64,000 nucleotides of DNA from Neoasaia chiangmaiensis (GTDB lineage: Bacteria; Pseudomonadota; Alphaproteobacteria; Acetobacterales; Acetobacteraceae), in assembly GCF_002005465.1 (NCBI RefSeq), contig NZ_CP014691.1:2762001-2826000 (forward strand). The letters run 5' to 3'. The notes under the pieces are model-generated. The model was given only the letters and a program-made list of their open reading frames with translations, was not told the origin of the DNA and searched no databases. A program made the translations under genes and the position numbers. This document shows, in pieces, positions 43,844 to 53,842 of this stretch (its first letter is position 1; each line of letters starts with the position of its first letter).

Positions 43844-45103
43844 TCAGAATGGCGCGCCAGTTTCCAGCACGGCGGTGCCGAGGCTCGGAGAAAGCGGGAG
43901 CACGGGGGCGATCGTCGACTGATAGGCGTGGTAGAGGTCGGCCTTGCCCGCATAGATTTCCTCGCTTGGCGTGCCGTCAGGGCCGACTTCGTTGAACCAG
44001 CTGCCGCCTTCGCGGTCGATCAGCGTGTTGTCGATATAGTCCCAGATCGTCCGATACCACTTCTCGTAACGGCCATGCCCTGTGCGCTTGAGCAGGTTGA
44101 TGGCGGCCGTCGCGGCTTCCGCCTGCACCCAATGGGCGCGCCTGTCGACGACGGGACGCCGCTCCCAATCGATGGTGTAGAGCATGCCGGGCTTGCCGTC
44201 GGCGGCCCAGCCGGTCTCGATGCCGGTCTCGAACAGGGCCTGCGCGTCCGGCAATAACCAGCCCGGCGCTTCTCCGGTGGCGCGCAGGAGGGCGGCTTCG
44301 ACCTTCAGGGTGAGATGCGACCACTCGACGAAATGGCCGGGCGTCATGCCGAAGGGGCGCAGGGCGTGGGTCGGTTGATCGCGATGGTAATCGCGCAGCA
44401 GGTTCCAGTGACGGTCGAAATGTTCGGGCATGGTGAAGCCGTGCGAACCGGCATTTTCATGTACGAAACGCGTGACGATGCGCAGGGCGCGATTCAGCCA
44501 CGTGCGGTCGCGTGTCACGTCGGCCAGGGCGAGGCACATCTCGGTCGAGTGCATGTTGCTGTTGGCGCCGCGATAATTCTCTTCGTCCGACCAGTCGAAG
44601 GCGAAGCTCTCCCGCATGACGCCTTCCTCCTCCGACCAGAAATGATCGTTGGTGATGGCGATTGCCTCCTTCAGAAGCTCCCGAGCATCCTTCGCCCCGA
44701 TAAGGACGGCGGATGAGGCGGCCAGCGCCACGAATGCCTGAAGGTAGGCCTGCTTGCGTCCTCTCGGGTCGGACGGTCCCGCGGTCCAGCCGCCATGCTC
44801 GGTATCGCGCAGCGGACCGAGAAGGGCCTGGACACCATGCTCGACCATCGGGCGCGCGCCCGGTACGCCTTGCAACGCAGCGAGGGCGTAGGCATGCACC
44901 ATGCGCGCGGTGATCGTGCTGTCCGGCGTGGCATCGGGGGAGAGACGGCCCTCGTCATCCAGCGGGCCGAAGCCGTCCGGCATTTTCGCTGCCTTGGAGA
45001 AGTCGAGCAGGCGGCGGCCCTGTGCTTCCAGCCAGCTACGGTGTGCGGAATGACGCAGCCAGCTGGTTTCGGGTAGCAGGAAGGGGGACAGGAGATCGGT
45101 CAT
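43844..45103 (-). CDS. AGE-family sugar epimerase/isomerase
   Basis: 419-residue (alpha/alpha)6-barrel of the N-acylglucosamine 2-epimerase family, which includes mannose isomerases, cellobiose epimerases and the YihS sulfoquinovose isomerase. Typical segments: TITARMVHAYALAALQG near residue 65, HSTEMCLALADVTRDRTWLNRALRIVTRF near 185, MTPGHFVEWSHLTLKVEAALL near 250, and VDRRAHWVQAEAATAAINLL near 318, carrying the Arg and His residues used in catalysis. Length fits the aldose-ketose isomerase (YihS/ManA-like) group; the sugar cannot be named. A perfect hairpin (45117-45145) lies 14 bases upstream of the ATG. Confidence 0.87.
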   Translation of the reverse strand: MTDLLSPFLLPETSWLRHSAHRSWLEAQGRRLLDFSKAAKMPDGFGPLDDEGRLSPDATPDSTITARMVHAYALAALQGVPGARPMVEHGVQALLGPLRDTEHGGWTAGPSDPRGRKQAYLQAFVALAASSAVLIGAKDARELLKEAIAITNDHFWSEEEGVMRESFAFDWSDEENYRGANSNMHSTEMCLALADVTRDRTWLNRALRIVTRFVHENAGSHGFTMPEHFDRHWNLLRDYHRDQPTHALRPFGMTPGHFVEWSHLTLKVEAALLRATGEAPGWLLPDAQALFETGIETGWAADGKPGMLYTIDWERRPVVDRRAHWVQAEAATAAINLLKRTGHGRYEKWYRTIWDYIDNTLIDREGGSWFNEVGPDGTPSEEIYAGKADLYHAYQSTIAPVLPLSPSLGTAVLETGAPF

Positions 45104-45116
45104 GGGCGGTCCGTGG

Positions 45117-45145
45117 GAAGTTCTGCATGGGGAATGCAGAACTTC
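45117..45145 (-). promoter_or_regulatory. Strong hairpin before the AGE-epimerase gene
   Basis: A perfect 12-base inverted repeat, GAAGTTCTGCAT and ATGCAGAACTTC, with a 5-base loop. It lies between the S9 peptidase stop (45190) and the epimerase start (45103). No T run follows on either strand, so an operator or an mRNA structure controlling translation is more likely than a terminator. Confidence 0.55.
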
Positions 45146-45189
45146 ACGCATGACCGCTCCGGAGGTTGCCCGACCTCACGAAACCGCGA

Positions 45190-47394
45190 TCAGTTTGCGG
45201 GACGAAGCACCTTGGCGAAATAGGCCTCACGTGCCTGGTCCACGCGCTGGCGCAGGGTTGGGTCGGTCAGCATATGGGTGCCGGGAAGCAGGAGCAGATC
45301 GTAGGATTTGCCGTTCTTGAGGAGTGCCTGCGTCAGTTTCATCGTGTTTTCGAAATAGACGTTGTCGTCCGTGATGCCGTGCATGATGAGCAGGGGACGC
45401 GCGAGCTGGTCGGCATAGGTGAGGACGTTGCTCTTGCGATAGCCTTCCGGATCGTCCTGCGGCGTGCCGAGGAAGCGCTCGGTATAGGCGGTGTCGTAAT
45501 CCGCGAAATCGACCGGCGGCGCGCCGGCGACGCCCGCCTTGAACACGTCGGGGCGGCGAATGGTCGCCATGGCCGTGAAATAACCGCCGAAGGACCAGCC
45601 GTAGACGCCGACGCGACTCATGTCGAATTCGGGGAAGCGCTTGCCGAGCGCGCGCAGGCCATCGACCTGATCCTGAAGCGGGAGGTCGATCAGGTTGTTC
45701 TTCGTGGCGCGTTCGAAATCGTGATCCCGTCCGGGCGTGCCGCGTCCATCGAGGGAGACGACGATATAGCCGTGATCGGCAAGGCATTGGTCTTCGGCGT
45801 AACTGGCGGGTGTATGGTTGACCTGCTTGTATCCCGGCCCGGCATAGACCGAGAGGATGACCGGATAGCGATGCCCGGCGCGGAAGTTCTGCGGCCGCAC
45901 GATCAGGGCGTCGAGATTCAGCGGACCCGCCTGCGTGAAGGTTGTATGCAGGGAGAAAGGTAGCGGCTCGGCGACGTCCGGCAGGGTTGCCACGGTCTGG
46001 CCGGTGGCATCGACGATATGCGTGGCGCGCACGCCATCCGCGGTGTTGGCGCTATCGACGAAGGCGCTGTCCAGATCCTTCGTGAAATGGGCGCCATGTC
46101 GCCCGGGCGTGATGACGAGCGGCGTGATCTGGCCTGTCTGCCAGTCCAGGCGCAGGAGTTGCGTGTCGATGCGGGAAGGATCCGCGCCGATGACGGCGCT
46201 ATGCCGGGCGGGGTCGACATCCAGCAATGAGACGAAGGGCGTCGTCTGCGGTGTCAGCACGCGTTCGAGCGTACCGTCAGGTTTGTGGAGTTCGAGTTGC
46301 CAATGCGCGCTGCGTTGTGCGGCCCAGAGGAAATGGCCATCCGGCAGGGCATAGGGCAATGACAGGCCCCCGCTGCCTTCCGACGGCGTCAGATCGAGCC
46401 AGGCCGTGTCGTTCTCGGTCAGCAGCGTGGCGGTCCTGCCGGTGCGGGGATCGACGCTTAGCAGTTTCTCGCTGTTTTCGGCCCGGTTGGCGACGAGAAC
46501 GAACAGTCCCCCGTCTTTGCGCCAGACGACGCGGTCCAGATAGGGATAGGCATTTGAATCCCAATCGACCCAGCGTGTCGTACCGCCTTGTGCGGCGACG
46601 AGGCCAAGGCGCAGCCTGGCGTTGTCGGTGCCTGCTCGGGGGTAACGGAAATCGACCGGTTGCGTTTGCGGGTGTTCCGGGTTGGCGATGAAATGCTTCT
46701 CGACGTTGCGGCTGTCCGCTTCCTCGTAAAGAAGGGTGCTGCCGTCCGGCGACCACCATGTGCCGTCCGGCCGCTGCAATTCCTCGGCGGCGGCGAATTC
46801 CGCCAGGCCGTGCGTCATATCCGCCGTGCCGCCCGTGGTCAGGCGTCTGGTCTGCGACGTGGCGAGGTCGAGCGTATAGAGGTCGTCGTTCCTGACCACG
46901 GCCAATGTCCTGCCATCGGGCGAAAGGCGGGGCGCGATCCATTCGCCGGGAACGGGTTTGGTCGCGCCGGAAGCAATGTCGATCTGCAGGATCTGGCCGC
47001 CGCGTGTTGCGATGGCGGTGCGACCGTCCGGTGTGATGTCGAACGCCGTGATGCCGGAGAGCGATTGGCGCGCGCGTTCGCGACGGGCTTTTTCCTCGAC
47101 GGACAGGTGCTCCGGTGCGTCCCCGGTGCCGCCCAGTTCATGCGTGCTGTGATCGGCGAGATCGAAACGGTAGAGATGCAGCGTCGTATCGCGCGGGCCG
47201 CTGCGCAGGAACAGCGCGGCCTTGCCGTCCGGTGTGAGTTCGGCGTTGCGTGCCAGGCCGAGTGTTCCATTCCGGGTGACGGCAAGGTCGGCGAAACAGG
47301 TTCGGGCCGGATCGGTGGCTGGAGCGGCATGTGCGAAAAGCGGCATGGCGGCGGTGGTCGCGATGAGGGCGCGGCGGAAAAGGCCGGTTGGCAT
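45190..47394 (-). CDS. Exported S9-family dipeptidyl peptidase (DPP IV type)
   Basis: 734-residue serine peptidase. Signal peptide at 1-24 (cleavage after HAAPA). An N-terminal beta-propeller (AFDITPDGRTAIATRGGQILQID, LSPDGRTLAVVRNDDLYTLDL, WWSPDGSTLLYEE) covers residues to about 480. The alpha/beta-hydrolase domain has YPVILSVYAGPGYKQV, the nucleophile in VGVYGWSFGGYFTAM, catalytic Asp in MHGITDDNVYF and catalytic His in LPGTHML. The family removes X-Pro or X-Ala dipeptides. GGGAG 6 bases before ATG 47394 fixes the start. It may be co-transcribed with the epimerase gene below it. Confidence 0.92.
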   Translation of the reverse strand: MPTGLFRRALIATTAAMPLFAHAAPATDPARTCFADLAVTRNGTLGLARNAELTPDGKAALFLRSGPRDTTLHLYRFDLADHSTHELGGTGDAPEHLSVEEKARRERARQSLSGITAFDITPDGRTAIATRGGQILQIDIASGATKPVPGEWIAPRLSPDGRTLAVVRNDDLYTLDLATSQTRRLTTGGTADMTHGLAEFAAAEELQRPDGTWWSPDGSTLLYEEADSRNVEKHFIANPEHPQTQPVDFRYPRAGTDNARLRLGLVAAQGGTTRWVDWDSNAYPYLDRVVWRKDGGLFVLVANRAENSEKLLSVDPRTGRTATLLTENDTAWLDLTPSEGSGGLSLPYALPDGHFLWAAQRSAHWQLELHKPDGTLERVLTPQTTPFVSLLDVDPARHSAVIGADPSRIDTQLLRLDWQTGQITPLVITPGRHGAHFTKDLDSAFVDSANTADGVRATHIVDATGQTVATLPDVAEPLPFSLHTTFTQAGPLNLDALIVRPQNFRAGHRYPVILSVYAGPGYKQVNHTPASYAEDQCLADHGYIVVSLDGRGTPGRDHDFERATKNNLIDLPLQDQVDGLRALGKRFPEFDMSRVGVYGWSFGGYFTAMATIRRPDVFKAGVAGAPPVDFADYDTAYTERFLGTPQDDPEGYRKSNVLTYADQLARPLLIMHGITDDNVYFENTMKLTQALLKNGKSYDLLLLPGTHMLTDPTLRQRVDQAREAYFAKVLRPAN

Positions 47395-47430
47395 GATATC
47401 TCCCGTAAGTCGTTGCGATATCATGACGCC

Positions 47431-48876
47431 ATGGCGGCGGGGCGCAAGAAGCAGCTGGTTTTTGACGAAACATTTCCAAGCCGATATGTCGGAGAGATGC
47501 GTTTGCGGGTGCATTTCCGGGATGGGCCGATGTGGCGATGGTGCGCCGTGGCGTTCGGCGCTGCGGTGTTGCTGGCTTACGTCATCAGCTATCTGCGGCT
47601 GCCCTTCGCCGATCAGGACACACTGCTCTACACCATGATCGGCCAGCCGCTGGTGACCCAGGGTGTGCTGCCTTATGGCGCCGTGTTCGATCACAAACCG
47701 ATCGGACTTTATGCCATTTACGGTGCCTGGAATGTGCTGCTGCCGCTTCCCCTCGGCACGTACACGCTTTTCGCATTGGCGGCCGTGACGATCATGGCGG
47801 CGCTGGCGCGCGGTTGGGGACTCGACTTCGGCCGGACATGGCTCGGTCTTGTGGTGTTGGGCGCGCCGTTCGGCGTTTTGTCCGGCAATGCCGAACTGGC
47901 ATATCTGCCGCTCATGTTCGCATGCGTGATCTGCCTGACGCATGAAAATGGACGCATGGTGCTGCTCGGCGGTTTTCTTGCCGGTCTGGCGGTGGAGGTG
48001 AATTATCTCGCCGCGCCGGCGCTGCTGCTACCGATCGTCTATGCGCTGGTGACGTGCGGTCAAGGATTCCGGCGTGGAGGCATCCTTCTTCTGGGAGGTG
48101 TCGCGGGATTGGGAGTGCCGCTCCTGCCATATCTGTTCGACCTGCATGCGGCGCGGGATTATTTCGATCTGCAACACCGCTATCTTCATCATTACGGCGC
48201 CTCCTCGGGGGCGCGCCTGAAGACGGTATGCTGGTTCGCCTTGTGGATGGGGTGCGTGTCGCCAGTCCTGATGCAACGGGTCGGGGATCGCCGTGCGGGG
48301 CTGTTGCGCGCCTGGGCGGCAGGCGGCATCGTGGCGTGCCTGGCCTCGGGCTATCCGTTCGCCCATTATTTCCTGCTGGTTCTGGCGCCGGTCGTGCTGA
48401 TGATGGGTTTGTCGCCTGCCGGGCAGGGCGGGACGCGGTGGCGGCTTCTCCCTCTGGGGGTGCTGAGCGTCATCGGCCTTTATCATGACACGCATCATAA
48501 TGTCGTTCTGGCACGGCAGCTGGCGAAGCTCGATATTGCCGCTCTTCACGAGGCGATCGGTAATGAGCCGGTGCTGGATATCGAGGCGTCTCACGTGCCG
48601 TTCGCTCTGGCGCATCTGCGTTCGCAAGGCCGTTTCCTGTTTCCTGAGCATGTCCGCCGATTGTACGGGACAGGGGCGGCGGCCTATTATTCGCACGAAC
48701 TGGATTATGCGCCGCGATTTGTGATCGCCGGTCGGACACTGTGCCCGTCGAGCGGCGATATGGCCGATATCTGCCGGAAACTCGCCGATCGTTACGTGGC
48801 GCTATGGGATGCGCCGGGCGTTTACGGCTATCGGGTTTACAGAAGGCGTGATTTTCAAGGCAACCAAGACCTTTGA
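47431..48876 (+). CDS. Polytopic glycosyltransferase-like protein (GT39/ArnT type)
   Basis: 481-residue membrane protein with about nine to ten hydrophobic segments. The first periplasmic loop has the GT39/PMT-like pattern FADQDTLLYTMIGQPLVTQGVLPYGAVFDHKPIGLYAIYG, including the acidic residue expected to be catalytic. The C-terminal part (from about 370) is soluble. Such enzymes transfer sugars from polyprenyl-phosphate donors to lipid or protein in the periplasm. The start is uncertain: ATG 47431 is used, but ATG 47497 or 47530 is possible and none has a strong ribosome-binding site. It is divergent from the S9 peptidase gene. Confidence 0.75.
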   Translation: MAAGRKKQLVFDETFPSRYVGEMRLRVHFRDGPMWRWCAVAFGAAVLLAYVISYLRLPFADQDTLLYTMIGQPLVTQGVLPYGAVFDHKPIGLYAIYGAWNVLLPLPLGTYTLFALAAVTIMAALARGWGLDFGRTWLGLVVLGAPFGVLSGNAELAYLPLMFACVICLTHENGRMVLLGGFLAGLAVEVNYLAAPALLLPIVYALVTCGQGFRRGGILLLGGVAGLGVPLLPYLFDLHAARDYFDLQHRYLHHYGASSGARLKTVCWFALWMGCVSPVLMQRVGDRRAGLLRAWAAGGIVACLASGYPFAHYFLLVLAPVVLMMGLSPAGQGGTRWRLLPLGVLSVIGLYHDTHHNVVLARQLAKLDIAALHEAIGNEPVLDIEASHVPFALAHLRSQGRFLFPEHVRRLYGTGAAAYYSHELDYAPRFVIAGRTLCPSSGDMADICRKLADRYVALWDAPGVYGYRVYRRRDFQGNQDL

Positions 48877-48924
48877 AAGGGAGTTTGCCGTTACGGCAAA
48901 GTTTTGTGACAAAGGAGTTCGATA

Positions 48925-50004
48925 ATGCAGTATCGTCAGCTTGGTCGTTCCGGCCTGCGCATTTCCGCATTGAATTTCGGCAGCGTCACGTTTGGGGGCA
49001 CTGGGAATTTCGCCAAGACCGGCAATGTGGACGTCACGGAAGCGCGACGGATGATCGACATCTGCATCGATCACGACGTGAACATGTTCGACACGGCGGA
49101 TGCCTATTCCGGCGGTCTGGCCGAGGAGATCACCGGTGCGGCGCTGAAGGATCGCAGCCAGGAGGTTCTGGTGACGTCCAAGGCGCGTTTCCGCACCGAT
49201 GACGGCCCGAACGGCGAAGGCCTGTCGCGCTATCATCTCATCGCCGCCTGCGAAGCGAGCCTGAAGCGCCTCGGCCGCGATCATATCGATCTCTATTATC
49301 TGCATGAGTGGGACGGTCTGACGCCGCTGGAGGAGTCCCTGGCCGCGCTGGAGACGCTCCGGCAACAGGGGAAGATCCGCTATGCCGGAATTTCGAATTT
49401 CAGCGGCTGGCAGGCGATGAAGGCGCTGTCCGTGGCGGAACGCGACCGGTTGATCGCCCCGGTTTCGCAGCAGATCTATTATACGCTGGAGGCGCGTGAC
49501 GCCGAGTATGAACTGCTGCCGCTGGCGGTGGATCAGGGCCTTGGCGTTCAGGTCTGGAGTCCGCTGGCATGTGGCCTGTTAAGCGGCAAATATCGCCGTG
49601 GCGTAACGCCGCCCGAGGACTCGCGGCGCATCGAGGGGTGGGACGAGCCGCACGTGCGCAATATCGAAAAACTCTACGATACGGTCGAGGTGCTGGTGGA
49701 GATCGCCGAGGCGCATGACTGCTCGCCCGCGCGCGTCGCGCTCGCATGGACGATGAACAGGCCGGGTGTGACTTCGCTCGTTCTGGGGGCGCGGAAGGAA
49801 ACGCAGCTGCTCGATAATCTGGCGGCGGCGACGCTGCATCTGAAGCAGGAGGAAGTCCAGCGTCTTGAGGATGTCAGCGCGCTGGAGATGATCTATCCGC
49901 ACTGGCACCAGAAGAGCACGGCGGCGGCACGGTTCTCGGCAGCGGATCGGGTCCTGTACGATCCGGCTTTGCGCTATGACAAAGCCCTTGCGAAGCGGAA
50001 ATGA
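48925..50004 (+). CDS. Aldo/keto reductase
   Basis: 359-residue NADPH-dependent reductase with a TIM barrel. The catalytic tetrad is visible: Asp and Tyr in FDTADAYSGG near residue 53, Lys in VTSKARF near 79 and His in LYYLHEWDGL near 118. Further family segments are IRYAGISNFSGWQAM and WSPLACGLLSGKYRRG, and the NADP-binding TSLVLGARKETQLLDNL near 287. AAAGGAG precedes the ATG. It belongs to the YhdN/Tas-like broad-substrate group; substrate unknown. Confidence 0.92.
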   Translation: MQYRQLGRSGLRISALNFGSVTFGGTGNFAKTGNVDVTEARRMIDICIDHDVNMFDTADAYSGGLAEEITGAALKDRSQEVLVTSKARFRTDDGPNGEGLSRYHLIAACEASLKRLGRDHIDLYYLHEWDGLTPLEESLAALETLRQQGKIRYAGISNFSGWQAMKALSVAERDRLIAPVSQQIYYTLEARDAEYELLPLAVDQGLGVQVWSPLACGLLSGKYRRGVTPPEDSRRIEGWDEPHVRNIEKLYDTVEVLVEIAEAHDCSPARVALAWTMNRPGVTSLVLGARKETQLLDNLAAATLHLKQEEVQRLEDVSALEMIYPHWHQKSTAAARFSAADRVLYDPALRYDKALAKRK

Positions 50005-50103
50005 TACACCATCTTATGTAACAACGAAGCCGGCGACCGTTGCCTTTGAGGGGCGGTCGCAGGCGATTTTGCCGCCATAACGGGGCAGAAGGGAGATGGA
50101 TGT

Positions 50104-52701
50104 ATGGATATCGAGAAATTCACCGAGCGCAGCCGTGGCTTCTTGCAGGCAGCGCAGACGATTGCGTTGAGGGATTACCATCAGCAACTGACGCCGGAGC
50201 ATTTGCTCAAGGCCCTGCTGGATGATGAGGAAGGGGCTGCTTCCGGCCTGATCCGCGCAGCCGGTGGCGATCCGGCCATCGTGCGCCGGGCGAACGATGC
50301 GGCGTTGGCGAAGCTGCCGAAAGTGCAGGGTGGCGGTGCCGGACAGCCGCAGGCAACGCCGGATTTCGTGCGTTTGCTGGATAGCGCGGAACAGACGGCG
50401 CAGAAGGCGGGCGATAGCCATGTCGCGCAGGATCGCCTGCTGGTTGCGATCGCGGCCAGCAAGACGCCCGCCGGACAGGCACTGGTCGAAGGCAAGGCCA
50501 CGGCGGATGCCCTTGAGCGCGCCATCGCGCAGATCCGCAAGGGGCGCACGGTCGACGGCGCGAATGCCGAGGCCGGGTTCGATGCGTTGAAAAAATATGC
50601 CCGTGATGTGACAGCCGTTGCGCAGGCCGGGAAACTGGACCCCGTGATCGGGCGAGACGAGGAGATTCGTCGCACGATCCAGGTTCTGGCGCGCCGCACG
50701 AAGAACAATCCGGTCCTGATCGGCGAGCCGGGTGTCGGCAAGACGGCAATCGTCGAAGGGCTGGCGTTACGCATCGTCAATGGCGACGTGCCCGAAGCGT
50801 TGCGGAACAAGAAGCTGCTTTCGCTCGATATGGGCGCGCTGGTGGCCGGTGCGAAATACCGCGGCGAGTTCGAGGAACGCCTGAAGGCTGTTCTGAAGGA
50901 GATCGAAAGCGCCGAAGGGCAGATCATCCTGTTCATCGACGAGATGCATACGCTTGTCGGTGCGGGGCGCTCCGATGGCGCCATGGACGCATCCAATCTC
51001 ATCAAGCCGGAACTGGCGCGTGGTGTGTTGCACTGCGTGGGCGCCACGACGCTGGATGAGTATCGTAAATACATCGAAAAGGATGCGGCGCTGGCCCGCC
51101 GGTTTCAGCCGGTCTTCGTGGGTGAGCCGTCGGTCGCCGATACGATTTCGATCCTGCGCGGCATCAAGGAGAAATACGAACTCCATCATGGCGTTCGCAT
51201 CACCGACAACGCGCTGGTGGCGGCAGCGACGCTGTCCAACCGCTACATCACCGACCGCTTCCTGCCGGATAAGGCGATCGACCTGATCGACGAGGCGGCG
51301 AGCCGTTTGCGGATGCAGATCGACAGCAAGCCGGAAGCGCTGGACGAGCTGGATCGGCGTATCATCCAGCTGAAGATCGAACGTGAGGCGATCCGCAAGG
51401 AGGACGATACGGCCAGCAAGGAGCGACTGGAGCGGCTGGAAGTCGAACTGGCGGACCTTCAGGAGCAGTCGGACAGCATGGGTGCCGCATGGCACGCGGA
51501 GAAAGACCGTGTGAATGCGATCCAAAAGCTGAAGGAGCAACTGGATACGGCCCGCTCGGAAATCGAGGTTGCCCAGCGTCAGGGTAATCTGGCGAAGGCA
51601 TCCGAGCTGATGTATTCGACGATCCCTGGGCTGGAGAAGCAGATCAACACCGCGCAGGAAGCCGAGCAGGAAGCGGCCGATAGCGCAGGGCTGTTCGCGG
51701 ATTCCGTGACCGATCAGGGCGTGGCCTCGGTCGTCTCGCGCTGGACCGGTGTTCCGGTGGACCGGATGCTGGAAGGCGAGCGTGCCAAGCTGCTGCGGAT
51801 GGAGGACGAACTGCGCAAGCGGGTTGTCGGGCAGGAGGATGCGCTCAAGGCCGTTTCCGACGCCGTGCGGCGGGCGCGGGCAGGGTTGCAGGACCCGCAC
51901 CGCCCCATCGGTTCGTTCCTGTTCCTCGGGCCGACCGGCGTGGGCAAGACCGAGCTGACCAAGGCGCTGGCGCAGTTCCTGTTCGATGACGATCGCGCCA
52001 TGCTGCGCGTCGACATGAGTGAGTTCATGGAGAAGCACGCGGTTGCGCGGCTGATCGGTGCGCCGCCGGGTTATGTCGGATATGAGGAAGGTGGCGTGCT
52101 GACCGAAGCGGTTCGACGTCGCCCGTATCAGGTCATTCTGTTCGACGAGGTCGAGAAGGCGCATGAGGACGTCTTCAATGTCCTGCTGCAAGTGCTCGAC
52201 GACGGGCGGTTGACGGATGGGCAGGGTCGCGTGGTGGACTTCCGCAACACGATCATCGTGCTCACCAGCAATCTCGGCTCCGACATTCTGGCGCAGCAGG
52301 CGGAGGGTGAAGCGCCGGAACTCGTGACGGCGCAGGTCATGGCGGTGGTGCGGAATCATTTCCGTCCCGAGTTCCTGAACCGTCTGGACGAGATCATCCT
52401 GTTCTCGCGTCTGCAACGTGTGGACATGGACAAGATCGTCGATATCCAGCTTGGGCGTCTGCGCGGGTTGCTTGCCGATCGGAAGATCACGCTGAAACTG
52501 GAACCATCCGCGACGCACTGGCTGGCGGAGGAGGGATACGATCCGGTATACGGTGCCCGTCCGTTGAAGCGTGTGATCCAGCGTAGCTTGCAGAACCCGC
52601 TGGCCGGTCTGTTGCTGGACGGCACCATTCATGATGGTGAGACGGTCGATGTTGCAGCCGACGACAAGGGGCTCAAGATCGATGGCCGGACCGTAAGCTG
52701 A
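50104..52701 (+). CDS. clpB: ClpB disaggregase (AAA+ chaperone)
   Basis: 865-residue hexameric Hsp100 that rescues aggregated proteins with DnaK. N-domain 1-145 ([36 protein letters not shown]). AAA-1 has Walker A GEPGVGKT near 206 and IIQVLA-type neighbours. The middle coiled coil at about 400-530 carries the M-domain (long charged heptads, [13 protein letters not shown]). AAA-2 has [14 protein letters not shown] near 612, [30 protein letters not shown] near 678 and a typical C-terminal domain. Full length. A terminator follows at 52731. Confidence 0.97.
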   Translation: MDIEKFTERSRGFLQAAQTIALRDYHQQLTPEHLLKALLDDEEGAASGLIRAAGGDPAIVRRANDAALAKLPKVQGGGAGQPQATPDFVRLLDSAEQTAQKAGDSHVAQDRLLVAIAASKTPAGQALVEGKATADALERAIAQIRKGRTVDGANAEAGFDALKKYARDVTAVAQAGKLDPVIGRDEEIRRTIQVLARRTKNNPVLIGEPGVGKTAIVEGLALRIVNGDVPEALRNKKLLSLDMGALVAGAKYRGEFEERLKAVLKEIESAEGQIILFIDEMHTLVGAGRSDGAMDASNLIKPELARGVLHCVGATTLDEYRKYIEKDAALARRFQPVFVGEPSVADTISILRGIKEKYELHHGVRITDNALVAAATLSNRYITDRFLPDKAIDLIDEAASRLRMQIDSKPEALDELDRRIIQLKIEREAIRKEDDTASKERLERLEVELADLQEQSDSMGAAWHAEKDRVNAIQKLKEQLDTARSEIEVAQRQGNLAKASELMYSTIPGLEKQINTAQEAEQEAADSAGLFADSVTDQGVASVVSRWTGVPVDRMLEGERAKLLRMEDELRKRVVGQEDALKAVSDAVRRARAGLQDPHRPIGSFLFLGPTGVGKTELTKALAQFLFDDDRAMLRVDMSEFMEKHAVARLIGAPPGYVGYEEGGVLTEAVRRRPYQVILFDEVEKAHEDVFNVLLQVLDDGRLTDGQGRVVDFRNTIIVLTSNLGSDILAQQAEGEAPELVTAQVMAVVRNHFRPEFLNRLDEIILFSRLQRVDMDKIVDIQLGRLRGLLADRKITLKLEPSATHWLAEEGYDPVYGARPLKRVIQRSLQNPLAGLLLDGTIHDGETVDVAADDKGLKIDGRTVS

Positions 52702-52730
52702 GGTTCGGCGAACATCTAGCTTCACGCCAG

Positions 52731-52759
52731 GGCGCGCTCCAGTGGGGCGCGCCTTTTTT
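52731..52759 (+). terminator. Rho-independent terminator after clpB
   Basis: GGCGCGC pairs with GCGCGCC around a 9-base loop and is followed by six T. It sits 30 bases beyond the clpB stop. Confidence 0.9.
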
Positions 52760-52840
52760 ATTTCTGCTGTCGCAACGGGTTCATGACGCGTCCGGAAAAC
52801 AGTGTGTTATTGAAACGACATACTGGTGAAGGTGAATGCC

Positions 52841-53233
52841 ATGCATCGTTTTTCCGGGTGGCTTCTTCTGACCGGCCTTATTGTGGCAGCTTGTGCTGGA
52901 ACGAACGGCACCGATGGTCATTCAGACACGCCGAAACGGCACGAGGCACGGATCATCACCCATTTCAGACCGGGTTATCCGGTTGCGGCTTTGGCCAGAA
53001 AGGAAAGTGCCCGGCTTCTGCTGGCGACGGATATCGATGCTACCGGCGTGCCGACGACCTGCCGGATCGTTTCGACGACGAATCATGACTTCGACCGATC
53101 CGCGCTGAACTGGTGCTGGCAGCTACGTTATCGGCCTGCGACGCTTGATGGCGCGCCGACGTCCGATCCACAGCATATCCTGCATCTGAACTATGCGATT
53201 TCCCGTCCGGCACCGGATTTCGATCACCCCTGA
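52841..53233 (+). CDS. Small TonB-C-like lipoprotein
   Basis: 130-residue envelope protein. The N-terminus is a lipoprotein signal (LLLTGLIVAACAG, Cys at about residue 18). The rest resembles the TonB C-terminal fold: HFRPGYPVAALARKESARLLLATDIDATGVPTTCRIVSTTNHDFDRSALNWCWQLRYRPATLDG. It lacks the Pro-rich spacer and membrane anchor of true TonB, so it may be a stand-alone periplasmic domain. ATG 52841 is preferred because GAAGGTGA precedes it; GTG 52826 is alternative. It follows the clpB terminator and is transcribed alone. Confidence 0.75.
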   Translation: MHRFSGWLLLTGLIVAACAGTNGTDGHSDTPKRHEARIITHFRPGYPVAALARKESARLLLATDIDATGVPTTCRIVSTTNHDFDRSALNWCWQLRYRPATLDGAPTSDPQHILHLNYAISRPAPDFDHP

Positions 53234-53245
53234 TATCGGCGCGCC

Positions 53246-53737
53246 CTATGGCAGCGGGTGAGTCGCGTCCAGATGTTCGCGCTCGTCGTGCACCTCTTCG
53301 GACGAGCGCGGATGACGGCGTTGCGCGGCGATGTCGGCGGCTGTGAAGACGGGGGGATCGCTCATATGACCCTGACGGGCGACCCATGTCAGGATGCGTG
53401 CGATTTCCTCGTCGCTTCGCCGGTTGAAGGCGGGCATGGACCAGGAAAATGTCTGCCCAGTGGCGGTGATCGGACCGCTGAGACCGTTCAGCAGCACGTC
53501 GATGATGTAATGCTTGCCTTCCGGGGAGTCGGCGATCTGATCGATGCGACCGAAAAGCGGCGGTGTTTCAGCCGCCTGGCCCCTGCCGCCATGATGGCAG
53601 ATTCCGCATTGCTCCCCATAATCGCGGAAGCCCAGATCGCGATTGGCATGGTTTCGGTTGATGATGAAAACGCCGACCATGGCCAGCGCCAGGATCAGGG
53701 GGAGGCGAAGCGACCGATCGACGAGCGGAAATCTCAT
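53246..53737 (-). CDS. Membrane-anchored monohaem cytochrome c
   Basis: 163-residue electron carrier. An N-terminal hydrophobic segment (LRLPLILALAMVGVFII, about residues 10-27) anchors it. The haem site is CGICHH near 44. The distal Met is in SMPAFNRRSDEEIARILTWV, and LLNGLSGPITATGQTFSWSMPAF is a class I cytochrome c fold. It closely parallels the lipoprotein cytochrome at 55216-55677, which flanks the same tdk/transporter block. Likely role: periplasmic electron transfer, partner unknown. Start 53737 has no strong ribosome-binding site. Confidence 0.85.
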   Translation of the reverse strand: MRFPLVDRSLRLPLILALAMVGVFIINRNHANRDLGFRDYGEQCGICHHGGRGQAAETPPLFGRIDQIADSPEGKHYIIDVLLNGLSGPITATGQTFSWSMPAFNRRSDEEIARILTWVARQGHMSDPPVFTAADIAAQRRHPRSSEEVHDEREHLDATHPLP

Positions 53738-53842
53738 GCTATGTAACAGACACGTCTTGCCGCATCTTCGCAAGGACCGATTGCCGGTCGCATCAGGTGC
53801 CGAATCATGCTTTCTTCGCGCGCTTTCGGGTCGGGATCAGAT

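Noticed and set aside
45117-45145. 12-base hairpin read as a rho-independent terminator of the S9 peptidase gene
   Set aside because: No T tract follows the stem on either strand and it lies very close to the next start codon, so a regulatory role is preferred.
50044-50080. Heat-shock (sigma-32) promoter before clpB
   Set aside because: CTTTGA and CCGCCATAA resemble the boxes, but their separation is about 22 bases or more, too long for the sigma-32 consensus.
50767-52725. Long minus-strand open frame opposite clpB
   Set aside because: It is the antisense shadow of a full-length ClpB with intact Walker motifs; no start signal or family pattern of its own.
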